This document shows positions 8,712 through 17,906 of a stretch of 64,000 nucleotides of DNA, piece after piece. The stretch is from PALSA-968 sp964387075 (GTDB taxonomy: Bacteria > Bacteroidota > Bacteroidia > B-17B0 > Aurantibacillaceae): positions 186,001 to 250,000 of the forward strand of contig CAYLVB010000005.1 of NCBI GenBank assembly GCA_964387075.1, read 5' to 3'. The first letter of the stretch is position 1; each line of letters starts with the position of its first letter. A program made the position numbers and the translations under genes. The notes under the pieces were generated by a model, which saw only the letters and a list, made by a program, of their open reading frames with translations, did not search any database and was not told the origin of the DNA.

Positions 8712-10109
8712 TCAACGTGGCTTCTTAGGCTTGATCTTCAAAAGCTCATTGAACTTTCTTTCAACACCTTCATCCGGCTTCATGGCGGGCGACTGCACAA
8801 AATTTCCTTGCGTATTGATGAGATAATAAACAGGAACTGAGGTAGCGTTATAGGTTTTAATGATAGAGCGATCAGCACCCGGCCGCAGCATGTACCAATT
8901 GTATTTGGGGTTCTGCTTCACGAAGTTCTTAAAGGCCACCGTATCCTCATCAATACACACCGAAACAAAGGTCATTTTATCGCCATACTTCTTAAAGAGC
9001 TGCTCCTGCTTTTTAAATTGCTCCATACAATCGGTACACCAGGAAGCAAAAAAGCTTAGATAAACAAACCGTTGGGTAAGATCGGTTAAACGCACCGTAT
9101 CCCTTTTCACGTTCAAAAGTGCAAAATCGGGGGCTTTACTTCCTGCCTGCAGGTTATTGAGGTCGCGCAGAATATTAGAAGTGATCTTTTTGTGCTCGGC
9201 TATTTTCGTAGAGCCGTTCACCTGCGAGAACATATCGCGTATCTTGTTCTTGCGGTAATGAGGCGAGTAATACAATTCGTACAATCCCTTTATCAGCACT
9301 AATTCGCGAAGTGTATCATTCTTAAGGTAAATGTCATTTTTTAATAATTCACTTAAATGTTTGAACTCGCCCTGCTCGTTAATGGCATCCAAAAGCAGGT
9401 TTCCGTTCTTTGTAGCGATCTGCTTCTGCAGGTATTGCTTAAAGTACTGGTTAAAGAACTCCATGTACTCGTAATTATCATAATCAACAGGCTTGTCGAA
9501 CAAATACCTTTTGGCCAAAAACGTGCGGTGGCGACCGGTGTTCTCATTCATCAAAGCAAAACTATATTCTACATAGGTCTTGAAATAGCTTAACTTAACC
9601 TTATCATAACGCTTTTGTATCTGCACCTGGAAGGAATCTAACTCGCGGTGCAGGTGTTTTGTAACAAATGATTTGTAATGCTTCTGCCAGAACTCATCAA
9701 ATCGGTTATTGAAGTCGATGATACGCGCGTTCAGTTCTGTTGAATCGCCATTTACGATGATATCCACGCTTTGCTCCGTGCCCCCGGCAATAAAACGGGT
9801 GCTATCGGCCGGCGGAAAGATAATCCCATACACGAAATTGGGCTGCAAATAGATCTTGCCAACTAATTTGTTCGTTCTGATCAAAGCAACCTGGGGCGTA
9901 CTTATTTTAACCTTCAATTCAAAATTTCCACGGCCATCTACTGTGTCCGCGTCAATTTTAGTTTGACTGTTCGTGATAAGGTCATCGTATAAGTAAACCG
10001 AGATCTCCTTTCCTTTATGCACTCCGGCAATGCCCTTAATAGTTACATTCTGCGAAAGAACGCTGAAACCCATGAACAGGGCCATAAAGCAGTAGAAGTA
10101 ACTTTTCAT
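8712..10109 (-). CDS. Secreted TlpA-type thioredoxin-fold protein
   Basis: 465 residues with signal peptide MKSYFYCFMALFMGFSVLSQ. Residues 20-320 form a DUF4369-like beta domain and a helical region, as in other Bacteroidota TlpA relatives. From about 325 comes a thioredoxin fold of the AhpC/TlpA type (GSKAPDFALLNVKRDTVRL, FFASWCTDCMEQF) with active-site CTDC. The cis-proline is seen in ATSVPVYYLI. This family performs thiol-disulfide exchange in the periplasm, often for cytochrome or outer-membrane protein maturation. The partner is unknown and there is no obvious operon. Confidence 0.88.
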   Translation of the reverse strand: MKSYFYCFMALFMGFSVLSQNVTIKGIAGVHKGKEISVYLYDDLITNSQTKIDADTVDGRGNFELKVKISTPQVALIRTNKLVGKIYLQPNFVYGIIFPPADSTRFIAGGTEQSVDIIVNGDSTELNARIIDFNNRFDEFWQKHYKSFVTKHLHRELDSFQVQIQKRYDKVKLSYFKTYVEYSFALMNENTGRHRTFLAKRYLFDKPVDYDNYEYMEFFNQYFKQYLQKQIATKNGNLLLDAINEQGEFKHLSELLKNDIYLKNDTLRELVLIKGLYELYYSPHYRKNKIRDMFSQVNGSTKIAEHKKITSNILRDLNNLQAGSKAPDFALLNVKRDTVRLTDLTQRFVYLSFFASWCTDCMEQFKKQEQLFKKYGDKMTFVSVCIDEDTVAFKNFVKQNPKYNWYMLRPGADRSIIKTYNATSVPVYYLINTQGNFVQSPAMKPDEGVERKFNELLKIKPKKPR

Positions 10110-10230
10110 CCAGGCAATGCTACAAAAAAAGGTCCAAACTCCGGTTCTGAGGTAAATATGTTTTTAAAACGTTGCATGTTAGTACTTATTGCAAAGTTTT
10201 TACGACCATTTACCTCCGTAATAGCGGACT

Positions 10231-10277
10231 CACCCCGTCCGCCGCGGCGGACACCCCTCTCTACCGGTAGAGAGGGG
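10231..10277. repeat. REP-like double palindrome in the 332-bp gap 10110-10441
   Basis: A perfect 16-bp palindrome (10237-10252, GTCCGCCGCGGCGGAC) is followed by a perfect 24-bp palindrome (10254-10277, arms CCCCTCTCTACC). Both can form strong hairpins. The organisation matches copies at 45217-45248 and, in part, inside rfbB at 58646-58680. The rest of this gap holds no convincing coding frame and presumably the promoters of the two divergent genes, but I see no clear TAnnTTTG element. Confidence 0.8.
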
Positions 10278-10441
10278 AACAGCCAATACATTTCCTATGG
10301 ATGCAAAAAAACAAGATCTATAAAGCAGAAAAATGTTCTTGGTTTACGGAGGCAGCTTGTTAAAATACCAAAAAACCCTCCTTTTTTATGGAAATGGGCG
10401 TTCTTCTACATCTACCTATTAAAACCTTTAAAAACAACATA

Positions 10442-11752
10442 ATGAAAACGAAACGACCCATCCGACAATTTGTGTTCCTGTTCTTCTTCCTGGTAATAGC
10501 TTTTTCTATAACCACTTACTTCAAGCAGAACGGGGCAAAAGCTACAACCGATGCCAAAGGTTGCGTATTCCTTACCGTAATGGGCAAGGAAGATTCCGAC
10601 TCAGATTTTGTGTATAATACCCCTGCTAATGTCATGACCTCGATCCAGGATGGATTGACATGGATAGCCAAAGCCCAGCAGAACAACGGCGGATGGGGCG
10701 CCGGCACCAATGTGCGACAGGACATCATTGACCCGCATGCCGTAAAGACCGACCCTGCCACCACGGCCATGGTTTGTATGGCTTTGCAAAGAAGCGGCAC
10801 TACTTTAGATAAAGGAACGTACAGCAAGCAATTGGGCAAAGGACTTGAATATCTCTTACAGTGCGTGGAAACGGCTTCTGAGAACTCAACCACCATCACT
10901 GCCGAAACCGGCACCCAGATACAGGTGAAATTAGGAGGAAACATTGATGTGATCTTAACCTCACAATTCCTTTCGAACGTACTTCCACTCGCGGCTGAAG
11001 ACAGCAAATTGAAAGGCCGCATTGAAAAAGCCCAGAATGTTTGTGTTAGCAAGATCCAGAAAGCGCAGGACAGCAACGGAAGCATCAAGAGCTCGGGCTG
11101 GGCCGGCGTATTGCAATCTTCTTTTGCTACTTCGGCATTAGAGGCTGCACAGGCTAACGGCGCCACGGTGGACGAAAAAGCATTGGAAAGATCGCGCGAT
11201 TTTCAAAAAGGAAATTTTGATGATAAGACCGGCGAAGTAAACACCGCTATGGGCGCTGGCGTTGTGCTTTACTCAGTAACAAGTTCGAACCGCGCGGCGG
11301 CAAAAGACGCAAGAGATGTGAACGAAAAATTTGAAATTGCTAAAAAAGAAGGCAAACTGGATAAAGACGCTAAAGTAACCGAGGATAACCTCCAAAAAAT
11401 AGGTTACACCAAAGAAAAAGCGCAAAAAGCCACGAATGCCTATAAAGTGTACAATTCCACCAAGACGAAGTCGCAGGACAAAGAAGTAATGAACGGTTTT
11501 GGCAACAATGGCGGGGAAGAATTTATGAGCTACCTGCAAACAGGCGAAAGCATGGTGATAGGCAAAGACACCGACTGGAAAAAATGGTATGAGAATATCT
11601 CCGGCCACCTCGTTACCATCAAGAACCAGGACGGAAGCTGGAGCGGCCATCATTGCATCACCAGCCCTGTTTTTTGTACAGCCACCTGCGTATTGATCCT
11701 GAGCATTAATAATGATATTGATAAACTGACTGCTACCGGCAAGACCAAATAG
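10442..11752 (+). CDS. Secreted protein with prenyltransferase/squalene-cyclase-like toroid fold
   Basis: 436 residues from ATG 10442. This start gives a clean membrane anchor or signal (MKTKRPIRQFVFLFFFLVIAFSITTYF); upstream in-frame starts add an unlikely extension. Residues 60-240 contain alpha/alpha-barrel repeats of the terpenoid-cyclase type (GLTWIAKAQQNNGGWGAG, KTDPATTAMVCMALQRSG). The last 60 residues return to the same pattern (IKNQDGSWSGHHCITSPVFCTATCVLIL). A charged central segment (about 270-340) is unusual. Known enzymes of this fold act on lipids or bind proteins, but no catalytic motif is evident and the function is unknown. A strong terminator follows. Confidence 0.75.
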   Translation: MKTKRPIRQFVFLFFFLVIAFSITTYFKQNGAKATTDAKGCVFLTVMGKEDSDSDFVYNTPANVMTSIQDGLTWIAKAQQNNGGWGAGTNVRQDIIDPHAVKTDPATTAMVCMALQRSGTTLDKGTYSKQLGKGLEYLLQCVETASENSTTITAETGTQIQVKLGGNIDVILTSQFLSNVLPLAAEDSKLKGRIEKAQNVCVSKIQKAQDSNGSIKSSGWAGVLQSSFATSALEAAQANGATVDEKALERSRDFQKGNFDDKTGEVNTAMGAGVVLYSVTSSNRAAAKDARDVNEKFEIAKKEGKLDKDAKVTEDNLQKIGYTKEKAQKATNAYKVYNSTKTKSQDKEVMNGFGNNGGEEFMSYLQTGESMVIGKDTDWKKWYENISGHLVTIKNQDGSWSGHHCITSPVFCTATCVLILSINNDIDKLTATGKTK

Positions 11753-11772
11753 GTCAAAACAAGGAACAAAGT

Positions 11773-11805
11773 AAAAAGCCCCGCCGCAAGCGGGGCTTTT
11801 TTTTT
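11773..11805 (+). terminator. Rho-independent terminator
   Basis: Stem GCCCCGC / GCGGGGC (11778-11784 and 11790-11796) with loop CGCAA, flanked by A5 and a run of nine or more T. It ends the transcript of the preceding gene. Confidence 0.92.
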
Positions 11806-11813
11806 GGGTATCT

Positions 11814-12746
11814 TTGAGTATCAGAAACTGTTTTCTATACCTTTTTCTTGCTCTCGGGCTCACCGCTTTCTCACAAAATTCGCAGGTGAGCGAGCAGCGC
11901 TATTTTTCCTACAGGTATTCCAACGATTTTTTTAATGAGACCGATCGCTATTTCACGCAGGAGATCCACCCCGAATTGGTGCTAAAAACTTTCCGAAAAC
12001 TTCCTTTTATGAAATTGCTGCCCGGCTTAAAGAACTCGGTCATTCAGTATGGTTTGAGCGGCACACAGGATTGTTATACACCGGCAAGTATCCGTCGCGA
12101 CAGTATTTTAAAAGGAGACAGGCCTTACGCTGCCGTGATCTTCCTGGGGCATTTTAAATCGGCTAACGATTCTGCAAAAAAGCAAAGGCTTATTTCAGAG
12201 ATCGACATCGGCGCTGTGGGTCCTTGTGCAAAGTGCGAAGAAGAACAAAAGGGAATTCATTATATGCTCGATAATCTTCAGCCGCTGGGCTGGGAGAATC
12301 AAATAAGTAATGACATTTACCTGGGTTACCGGCTACGCTACGAAAAAGGACTTCTAAGTCTAAAAACCATGGACGTGGTTGGTTTAGGAGAAATGAACCT
12401 TGGAACGATCCATGACAACGCCGCGATCGGGGCCAATTTCCGTATAGGGAGAATGCAAGGTTATTTCGATAATACAAGAAAAAGGAAATTCCAGTTCTTC
12501 CTGTTCGGGCAGGGCTGGGTACAGGGAGTGATCCGTAATGGGACCTTACAGGGAGGAGCCTTCAGCAACAGCATCAACACACTTTCCTACAGTGAAATAG
12601 CTCCAATCGTGCTTAAAGGTTCTTTAGGGGCTAACCTGGGCTGGAAAGGCTTCTCTATAGAGTATTGCAGAACTTTTATTACCCGCGAAATAAATACCTG
12701 GTGGGCACACGGTTGGGGATATCTCCGCATAACCGGTTTCTTTTAA
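11814..12746 (+). CDS. LpxR-like lipid A deacylase family protein (DUF2219)
   Basis: 310 residues from TTG 11814, the only standard start that keeps the signal peptide (FLYLFLALGLTAFSQ). Family motifs are YSNDFFNETDRYFTQE (Asn-Asp of the active site), YTPASI, GDRPYAA, and IHYMLDNLQPLGWENQ (candidate catalytic His), ending in barrel strands. LpxR is an outer-membrane, calcium-dependent enzyme that removes the 3'-acyloxyacyl group from lipid A. The TTG lies inside a perfect -7-like TATCTTTG (11809-11816), so either that promoter match is accidental or translation begins elsewhere. Confidence 0.82.
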   Translation: MSIRNCFLYLFLALGLTAFSQNSQVSEQRYFSYRYSNDFFNETDRYFTQEIHPELVLKTFRKLPFMKLLPGLKNSVIQYGLSGTQDCYTPASIRRDSILKGDRPYAAVIFLGHFKSANDSAKKQRLISEIDIGAVGPCAKCEEEQKGIHYMLDNLQPLGWENQISNDIYLGYRLRYEKGLLSLKTMDVVGLGEMNLGTIHDNAAIGANFRIGRMQGYFDNTRKRKFQFFLFGQGWVQGVIRNGTLQGGAFSNSINTLSYSEIAPIVLKGSLGANLGWKGFSIEYCRTFITREINTWWAHGWGYLRITGFF

Positions 12747-12798
12747 TTTTTGGAAAACGACGTTATTTGTATACATTTATCTATCCAAAATAAAGCAA

Positions 12799-14109
12799 AT
12801 GATCGAACGTCGCGAATTCCTTACCAAAACCGCCCTCTTAACGGCCGGACTTTCTTTCTTAAAAGCAAGCGATCCCATTTTTGCGGCCTCTTTACATGAA
12901 GAAGTAAACAAACTGGAACCTTTTTCGCCGGAACAGTCGGCAACCGATGAGGATTTCTGGAGTTACATCCGCGAATGCTTTACGGTTAACGCCACCATCA
13001 TCAATTTAAATAACGGCGGCGTAAGTCCACAGCCCAAAGTGGTGCAGGAAGCCCACATTCGTCATTATGAGTTCTGCAACCAGGGTCCCTCCTATTTCAT
13101 GTGGCGCACGTTGGATATGGGTCGCGAACCTTTGCGTACAAAGCTGGCAGAAATAGCCGGCTGCAGTCCCGAGGAAATTGCCATTAACCGCAATTCTACA
13201 GAAGGATTGAACACCGTGATCTTTGGCTTGAATTTGAAGGCCGGCGACGAAGTTGTTCTCAGCAAATACGATTACCCGAATATGATGAACGCCTGGAAGC
13301 AACGTGAGAAGCGTGATGGCGTGAAATTGGTTTGGATAGACCTGAAATTACCCCTGGAAAATGATGACGAGATCGTTTCGGCCTATACCAACGCGATCAC
13401 GGCAAAAACAAAGATCGTACACATCACCCACATGATCAACTGGACCGGCCAGATCGTTCCGGCCAAAGCCATTGCCAACGCGGCACATGCCAAAGGCTGC
13501 GAAGTGATCTGTGATATCGCGCACAGTTTCGCGCAGGTGGATTTTAAAATTCCGGACCTGGATTGCGATTACGCGGCAGTTTCTCTGCATAAATGGATGC
13601 ACGCCCCATTTGGAAGCGGTTTACTTTATGTGAAAAAAGATAAGATCAAAAATGTGTGGGCGCTTCTCTCAAGCACAGATCCTAGTGGCAGCGATATACG
13701 CAAATTCGAGAGTTTAGGCACGCGTTCCTTCGCTTCCGAAATGGCCATTGCCAACGCGGTTGAGTTCAACCAGATGATAGGCATCAAACGTAAAGAAGCG
13801 CGCCTGCGTTTCCTTCGCGACTATTGGGTGAACAAAGTGAAAGGTCTGCCCGGCATTAAATTCTTTACCTCGCAAAAAAATCAATACTCCTGCGCCTTGT
13901 TCAATGTAGGCTTTGAAGGCTGGAAAGGATCGGACGTGGAAGCGAAACTCTTTGAATTGAAAAAAGTCCACGTGGTAGCCATTGATTTCGAAAAAGTGAA
14001 TGGAGTGCGGGTAACGCCAAGTGTTTACACTTCGCTGGCCGACCTTGATAGATTAGTGGAAGGGCTTACCGAAATATCCAAGCTGAACGGACCCTCCGCG
14101 AAGAAGTAA
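12799..14109 (+). CDS. Class V aminotransferase-fold PLP enzyme, Tat-exported
   Basis: 436 residues. The N-terminus ERREFLTKTALLTAGLSFL has the twin-arginine pattern followed by a hydrophobic stretch, implying export of a folded cofactor protein. The PLP lysine lies in SLHKWMHAPFGSG, and the cofactor-binding Asp in VICDIAHSFAQ. The nearest named relatives are isopenicillin-N epimerase-like and cysteine desulfurase-like enzymes. Substrate is unknown. A possible -7 element TACATTTA lies about 25 bp upstream of the ATG. Confidence 0.9.
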   Translation: MIERREFLTKTALLTAGLSFLKASDPIFAASLHEEVNKLEPFSPEQSATDEDFWSYIRECFTVNATIINLNNGGVSPQPKVVQEAHIRHYEFCNQGPSYFMWRTLDMGREPLRTKLAEIAGCSPEEIAINRNSTEGLNTVIFGLNLKAGDEVVLSKYDYPNMMNAWKQREKRDGVKLVWIDLKLPLENDDEIVSAYTNAITAKTKIVHITHMINWTGQIVPAKAIANAAHAKGCEVICDIAHSFAQVDFKIPDLDCDYAAVSLHKWMHAPFGSGLLYVKKDKIKNVWALLSSTDPSGSDIRKFESLGTRSFASEMAIANAVEFNQMIGIKRKEARLRFLRDYWVNKVKGLPGIKFFTSQKNQYSCALFNVGFEGWKGSDVEAKLFELKKVHVVAIDFEKVNGVRVTPSVYTSLADLDRLVEGLTEISKLNGPSAKK

Positions 14110-14118
14110 CTATTTTTC

Positions 14119-14901
14119 CTACCTCGCCGGCAGGCGGATTCTCTTTACCTGCACAGGGGGCTTTTTATCCGCTTTCGTCAAGCTGATCTTCCCGTCTTTT
14201 ATCACAAATTCATGATGTTCGCGGGTTTCGGTCACTTCGGGTTGGTCCATATCCTCATCTCCTATCTCGTACATATCCCGGGTGATCGTAAGGTCCTTAT
14301 TTATTTTTCCGCTGAGTGTGCGCACCAGCGAGGCAGGCGGGTCGCCGGCAGAGAGATATTCACCAAGAAGAAAACTTTGTGTAACCGAACTGTCTTTCAG
14401 GATCGTCATGTACACTAAACTTGTAACGGAATATGGGCAAGCCTCATAAGACATCACTTTTAATCCCCATACAAGAATTTTCGTTTTATCATCCGCCTTC
14501 AGTTTGCAGATGGCATACGCGTTGGCTGACTTGGTATTGCCGGGTTCTAATGAGTCGCACCAGCTCGCGTAGGTTCCGCTTGCCTTGATCGAATCGATCT
14601 TGTAAAATTGCTCCAGGTCGTAATTCCTGTCCGCCGTAGGGTCAAGCCTGAACCATTCCTTGTCGAGTTGCCTCACTTCGCGCGTTCCCAGGGAGTCGCA
14701 GTTCTCAATAGCATAAAGCAAAGTTGTGTCGGCCGAGAAAGGAAGGGTATTCTCTGTCTTAAAAAGGTCAGGCAAGGGCGATCCTTGCGCAACCGCGGAC
14801 GAATCATTTAATACCACCTCCCCGCCCTCATGCTGAGAATTAGTGCAGGAGAAAAGAAACAATGACGATACAAGCGAAAACGCAAGCTTTGAAAATTTCA
14901 T
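14119..14901 (-). CDS. Hypothetical lipoprotein
   Basis: 260 residues with a lipoprotein signal (SSLFLFSC, lipobox Cys at 19), so probably membrane-anchored in the periplasm. The body has no family I recognise: an acidic Asp/Glu-rich first half, a central beta-rich stretch, and a basic C-terminus (QVKRIRLPAR). It converges on the PLP enzyme with nine bases between stops. Confidence 0.7.
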   Translation of the reverse strand: MKFSKLAFSLVSSLFLFSCTNSQHEGGEVVLNDSSAVAQGSPLPDLFKTENTLPFSADTTLLYAIENCDSLGTREVRQLDKEWFRLDPTADRNYDLEQFYKIDSIKASGTYASWCDSLEPGNTKSANAYAICKLKADDKTKILVWGLKVMSYEACPYSVTSLVYMTILKDSSVTQSFLLGEYLSAGDPPASLVRTLSGKINKDLTITRDMYEIGDEDMDQPEVTETREHHEFVIKDGKISLTKADKKPPVQVKRIRLPAR

Positions 14902-15035
14902 AGCATAAGATTTTTGTAAAAATAGGTAATTACATTATACACCCCATTCCTGATGAAGGTCATTTTTTTTATGCCCGGCTTCCCTTAATTTTATCCCGTA
15001 AATACCTATCTTAGGTACCTAGAAAAATCAAGTCA

Positions 15036-16211
15036 ATGGACAGCCTAACCGCCTTGTTTGAACACGCCACCGAGGGTATTATCATTGCCGACAAACAGGG
15101 ACAGATCATCAAAGCCAATCCCAGCGCGGAGAAGCTTTTTGGCTATGAAAAAGGCGAGCTTTTTCAAAAAGTGGTAGAAGATCTAGTACCCAGCAAATAC
15201 CGCGAGGTGCATAGCCAACATCGCCATAAATACAATGAGCGGCCACATCACCGCGCCATGGGCAAGAACATGACCCTTTTTGGGAAACGAAAAGACGGTT
15301 CCGAGTTCCCTGTAGAGATAAGTCTTTCTTATTACGAGAACCACCTGGGCACGTTTGTGATCGCGTTTATCATCGATATCACCGAACGTAAGAACAGTGA
15401 AGAGAACATCCGCAAACTGAACCAGGAACTCGAACAAAAGGTACGTGAGCGAACCAAAGTGCTGCAGGAAGCTTTGTTGGAACTGGAAAGTTCAAAAGAA
15501 CAGTTAAGTGAAGCGCTGGAAGCTGAAAAGGAACTGAATGACATGAAATCGCGTTTCGTTACCATGGCCTCGCATGAGTTCCGCACTCCTTTAAGCACTA
15601 TACTTTCTTCGGTCTCTCTCATCGGTAAATACACAAACAAGGATGACGATGAAAAAAGGCAAAAGCATGTGCAGCGTATTAAATCGGCCGTTACCAATAT
15701 GACCCTCATCCTCAACGATTTCTTATCGGCCGAGCGTTTGGAGGAGGGAAAAATGGTGGCTAAGCTTGAAAAAGTGAACCTGGAAGAAATAGCCCGCGAA
15801 GTGATCAGCGAAGTGCAGGGGGTATTGAAAAGAGATCAGAAGATAGAATACACACACGAAGGGCTGGAAGTTGCCACGCTTGATAAGCAAATGGCCCGTA
15901 ATATCCTGCTTAACCTGGTCTCGAACGCCATCAAATTCTCTGACGAGGGTAAGACCATCCAACTTCTCACCGGGATCACCCGCGAACAAACACTGATCAA
16001 AGTAACCGATAAAGGTATTGGGATCTCGAAAGAGGAACAGGCTCATTTGTTCGATCGCTTCTTCAGGGCCAAGAACGCCATTAACGTGCAGGGCACCGGC
16101 TTAGGCCTCAACATTGTGTCTAAATACCTGGAGATGCTGCATGGAAAGATAGAGTTTGTAAGTGCATTGGGAGAAGGAAGTACTTTCACGGTAAAGATCC
16201 CGAATCAATAA
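15036..16211 (+). CDS. PAS-domain sensor histidine kinase (orphan)
   Basis: 391 residues without membrane segments, so a cytoplasmic sensor. Residues 1-120 form a PAS domain with PAC motif (FVIAFIIDITERKNSEEN). A coiled coil (about 125-170) follows, then HisKA with phosphoacceptor HEFRTPLS. HATPase_c carries N box NLVSNAIKFSDEG, G1 DKGIGI, and G2 GTGLGLNIV. No response regulator is adjacent. It converges on the USP operon, stops abutting, and might sense the same stress, but that is only positional. PAS cofactor cannot be told from sequence. Confidence 0.93.
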   Translation: MDSLTALFEHATEGIIIADKQGQIIKANPSAEKLFGYEKGELFQKVVEDLVPSKYREVHSQHRHKYNERPHHRAMGKNMTLFGKRKDGSEFPVEISLSYYENHLGTFVIAFIIDITERKNSEENIRKLNQELEQKVRERTKVLQEALLELESSKEQLSEALEAEKELNDMKSRFVTMASHEFRTPLSTILSSVSLIGKYTNKDDDEKRQKHVQRIKSAVTNMTLILNDFLSAERLEEGKMVAKLEKVNLEEIAREVISEVQGVLKRDQKIEYTHEGLEVATLDKQMARNILLNLVSNAIKFSDEGKTIQLLTGITREQTLIKVTDKGIGISKEEQAHLFDRFFRAKNAINVQGTGLGLNIVSKYLEMLHGKIEFVSALGEGSTFTVKIPNQ

Positions 16212-16970
16212 TTATTTTCGCTGGAAAGAAAGTACCGGCATGCCCATTTTAAGCGGTGCCTCTTCGGCAGCATTGCCGGTCAAAAAACGTTCGAACAAAC
16301 TTTTACGGTCATGGAAAAGGCACACCAGCGAAGCACTTGACTTCATGTGCTCATTGATGTGATCGAGCAGTGGAACTTCTATAGAAACTTTTTTGTCCAG
16401 TAATCCATGCTCCTTCTTCAAACGATCCAGCATCTTTATTTCTTCCTCTGACTTGGCCCAGCCATAGTCAAAGTGAACCATTTGCACCCCCGCGTTCAGT
16501 ACTTTTGCAAACTTCCGTATCATGGCCATTTCGCTTTCGGCGTGCATTAGATCCGTGAAATAGGTAAGATCCGTAGGAATGTGAAAATCTCCGTGGCAGG
16601 GCACACATAAAACAGGGACCGGAGAAGAAGCAATGGCCCCTGAAGCTTTACTTTTGTGGAACAGATCGGACACTCCGTGCGTTCCCATGATCACAAGGTC
16701 GGCATGCGCGATTTCAAGTTCGCCAAAGAGATCTTCCAGGAATGACCTGCCCTTCTTAACCTTATAAGATACCGAAGGCAGGACAATTTTCGTTTCGTCG
16801 AGTTGCAGGGCTATATTGTTCTTTAATTGCCTGAGAACCTCCTCTTCTGTTCCCTCATGAGCTGAGTGAAAGAATTCCAGGGCTGCACCGGTTCTGCCCG
16901 CAAAGCGAATGGCGTAACGCACCGCGTTATCGGAGCATGAACCAAGATCGGTAGGTATAAGGATCTTCAT
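16212..16970 (-). CDS. Universal stress protein, tandem domain
   Basis: 252 residues and the last gene of the leftward terB-USP operon. The first domain is a typical UspA fold (MKILIPTDLGSCSDNAVRYA, DLVIMGTHGVSDLF) but lacks the G-x9-G-S/T ATP loop at the expected place (FHKSKASGAIASSPVPVL). The second domain is short (YFTDLMHAESEMAMIRKFAKV). It is probably a non-ATP-binding partner of the neighbouring USPs. One base separates it from the next USP. Confidence 0.92.
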   Translation of the reverse strand: MKILIPTDLGSCSDNAVRYAIRFAGRTGAALEFFHSAHEGTEEEVLRQLKNNIALQLDETKIVLPSVSYKVKKGRSFLEDLFGELEIAHADLVIMGTHGVSDLFHKSKASGAIASSPVPVLCVPCHGDFHIPTDLTYFTDLMHAESEMAMIRKFAKVLNAGVQMVHFDYGWAKSEEEIKMLDRLKKEHGLLDKKVSIEVPLLDHINEHMKSSASLVCLFHDRKSLFERFLTGNAAEEAPLKMGMPVLSFQRK

Positions 16971-17897
16971 CTAAAAATCTTTATCGAGTGAATGGTCCAT
17001 GGCGAAAAGTCTCCAGAACCAGGAAAAATCAGGATTGTAATGATCGGGTATCACAAGTAGCGGCACTTTGCTGTGCACGCTAAGCATTTTGGCATAATCG
17101 CCATGCACGTTGAATATTTTGGCCAGGAAGCCCGGTTTCTCGTGCGACATGACCAGCAGGTCGGTATCATGTGCTTCATTGAAGTCATCGATTCCCCGCA
17201 CCACTTCGGTGGCGTGTTCTACCTGCAAATGTAATTTCGGGTACGTGATGCGCTTTTTTATCTCTTCCTCAAAATCGGCGCGCATCTTTTTCTCTGAACC
17301 TTCCTCCAACATATTGGCGGAAATGTGCAGCACGGTGATCGCTGCGTCATACCGCCCGGCGAATTGAGCAAGGAAATTGATCACAGGCAGTTCGCCTTCC
17401 CTATATTCGGTTGCATAAACGATCCTTTTGATGCCCGTAAAGAGCGCATCACGCGGAATTGCGAATACCGGCACACCGGCTTTCTTGATGACAGACGCGG
17501 TATGTGTGCCCAGCACAAATTCGCGGAAGCCTGAACCTCCGTGCGTCCCCATCAATACAAAATCAGGAAAAGATTCGTTGATCTCACCTAAGATCTGTTT
17601 GGTCACGTCTCCCTCTCTCACCAGGCATTCATAATTGATCTCACCGGGTTTGCAGCCCATCGAACTGATGAGCTTGAGCACATGCTCTTTTAGTTTCCTT
17701 AATTCATATAGGGCCGGCGAATAATCTATCTTGTCGGCGTCAAAACTGCCGGTCTGGCTAGCTCCCGGGGGCTCGAACACATGCAGGAAACGAAGAAAGA
17801 ATCCTTCGGTCTTTGCCAGTTGCATTGCGTAATGTTCCGCGTTCATGATCTCCTCCGAATAATCGGTGGCTACCAGTATATTTACAAGTTTGCCCAT
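16971..17897 (-). CDS. Universal stress protein, tandem domain
   Basis: 308 residues with two UspA domains. Domain 1 (ILVATDYSEEIMNAEHYA) has a complete ATP-binding signature, MGTHGGSGFREFVLGTHTAS. Domain 2 (about 160-290; RIVYATEYREGELPVINFLAQFAG) lacks it. Third gene after terB in the operon. Proteins of this class bind ATP or other nucleotides and help survival during growth arrest or oxygen limitation; the exact role here is unknown. Confidence 0.95.
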   Translation of the reverse strand: MGKLVNILVATDYSEEIMNAEHYAMQLAKTEGFFLRFLHVFEPPGASQTGSFDADKIDYSPALYELRKLKEHVLKLISSMGCKPGEINYECLVREGDVTKQILGEINESFPDFVLMGTHGGSGFREFVLGTHTASVIKKAGVPVFAIPRDALFTGIKRIVYATEYREGELPVINFLAQFAGRYDAAITVLHISANMLEEGSEKKMRADFEEEIKKRITYPKLHLQVEHATEVVRGIDDFNEAHDTDLLVMSHEKPGFLAKIFNVHGDYAKMLSVHSKVPLLVIPDHYNPDFSWFWRLFAMDHSLDKDF

Positions 17898-17906
17898 TTT
17901 TGTGTT

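Noticed and set aside
10017..10442. Open frame of 141 residues across the REP palindromes
   Set aside because: It overlaps the thioredoxin gene antisense and reads palindromes; no family or promoter.
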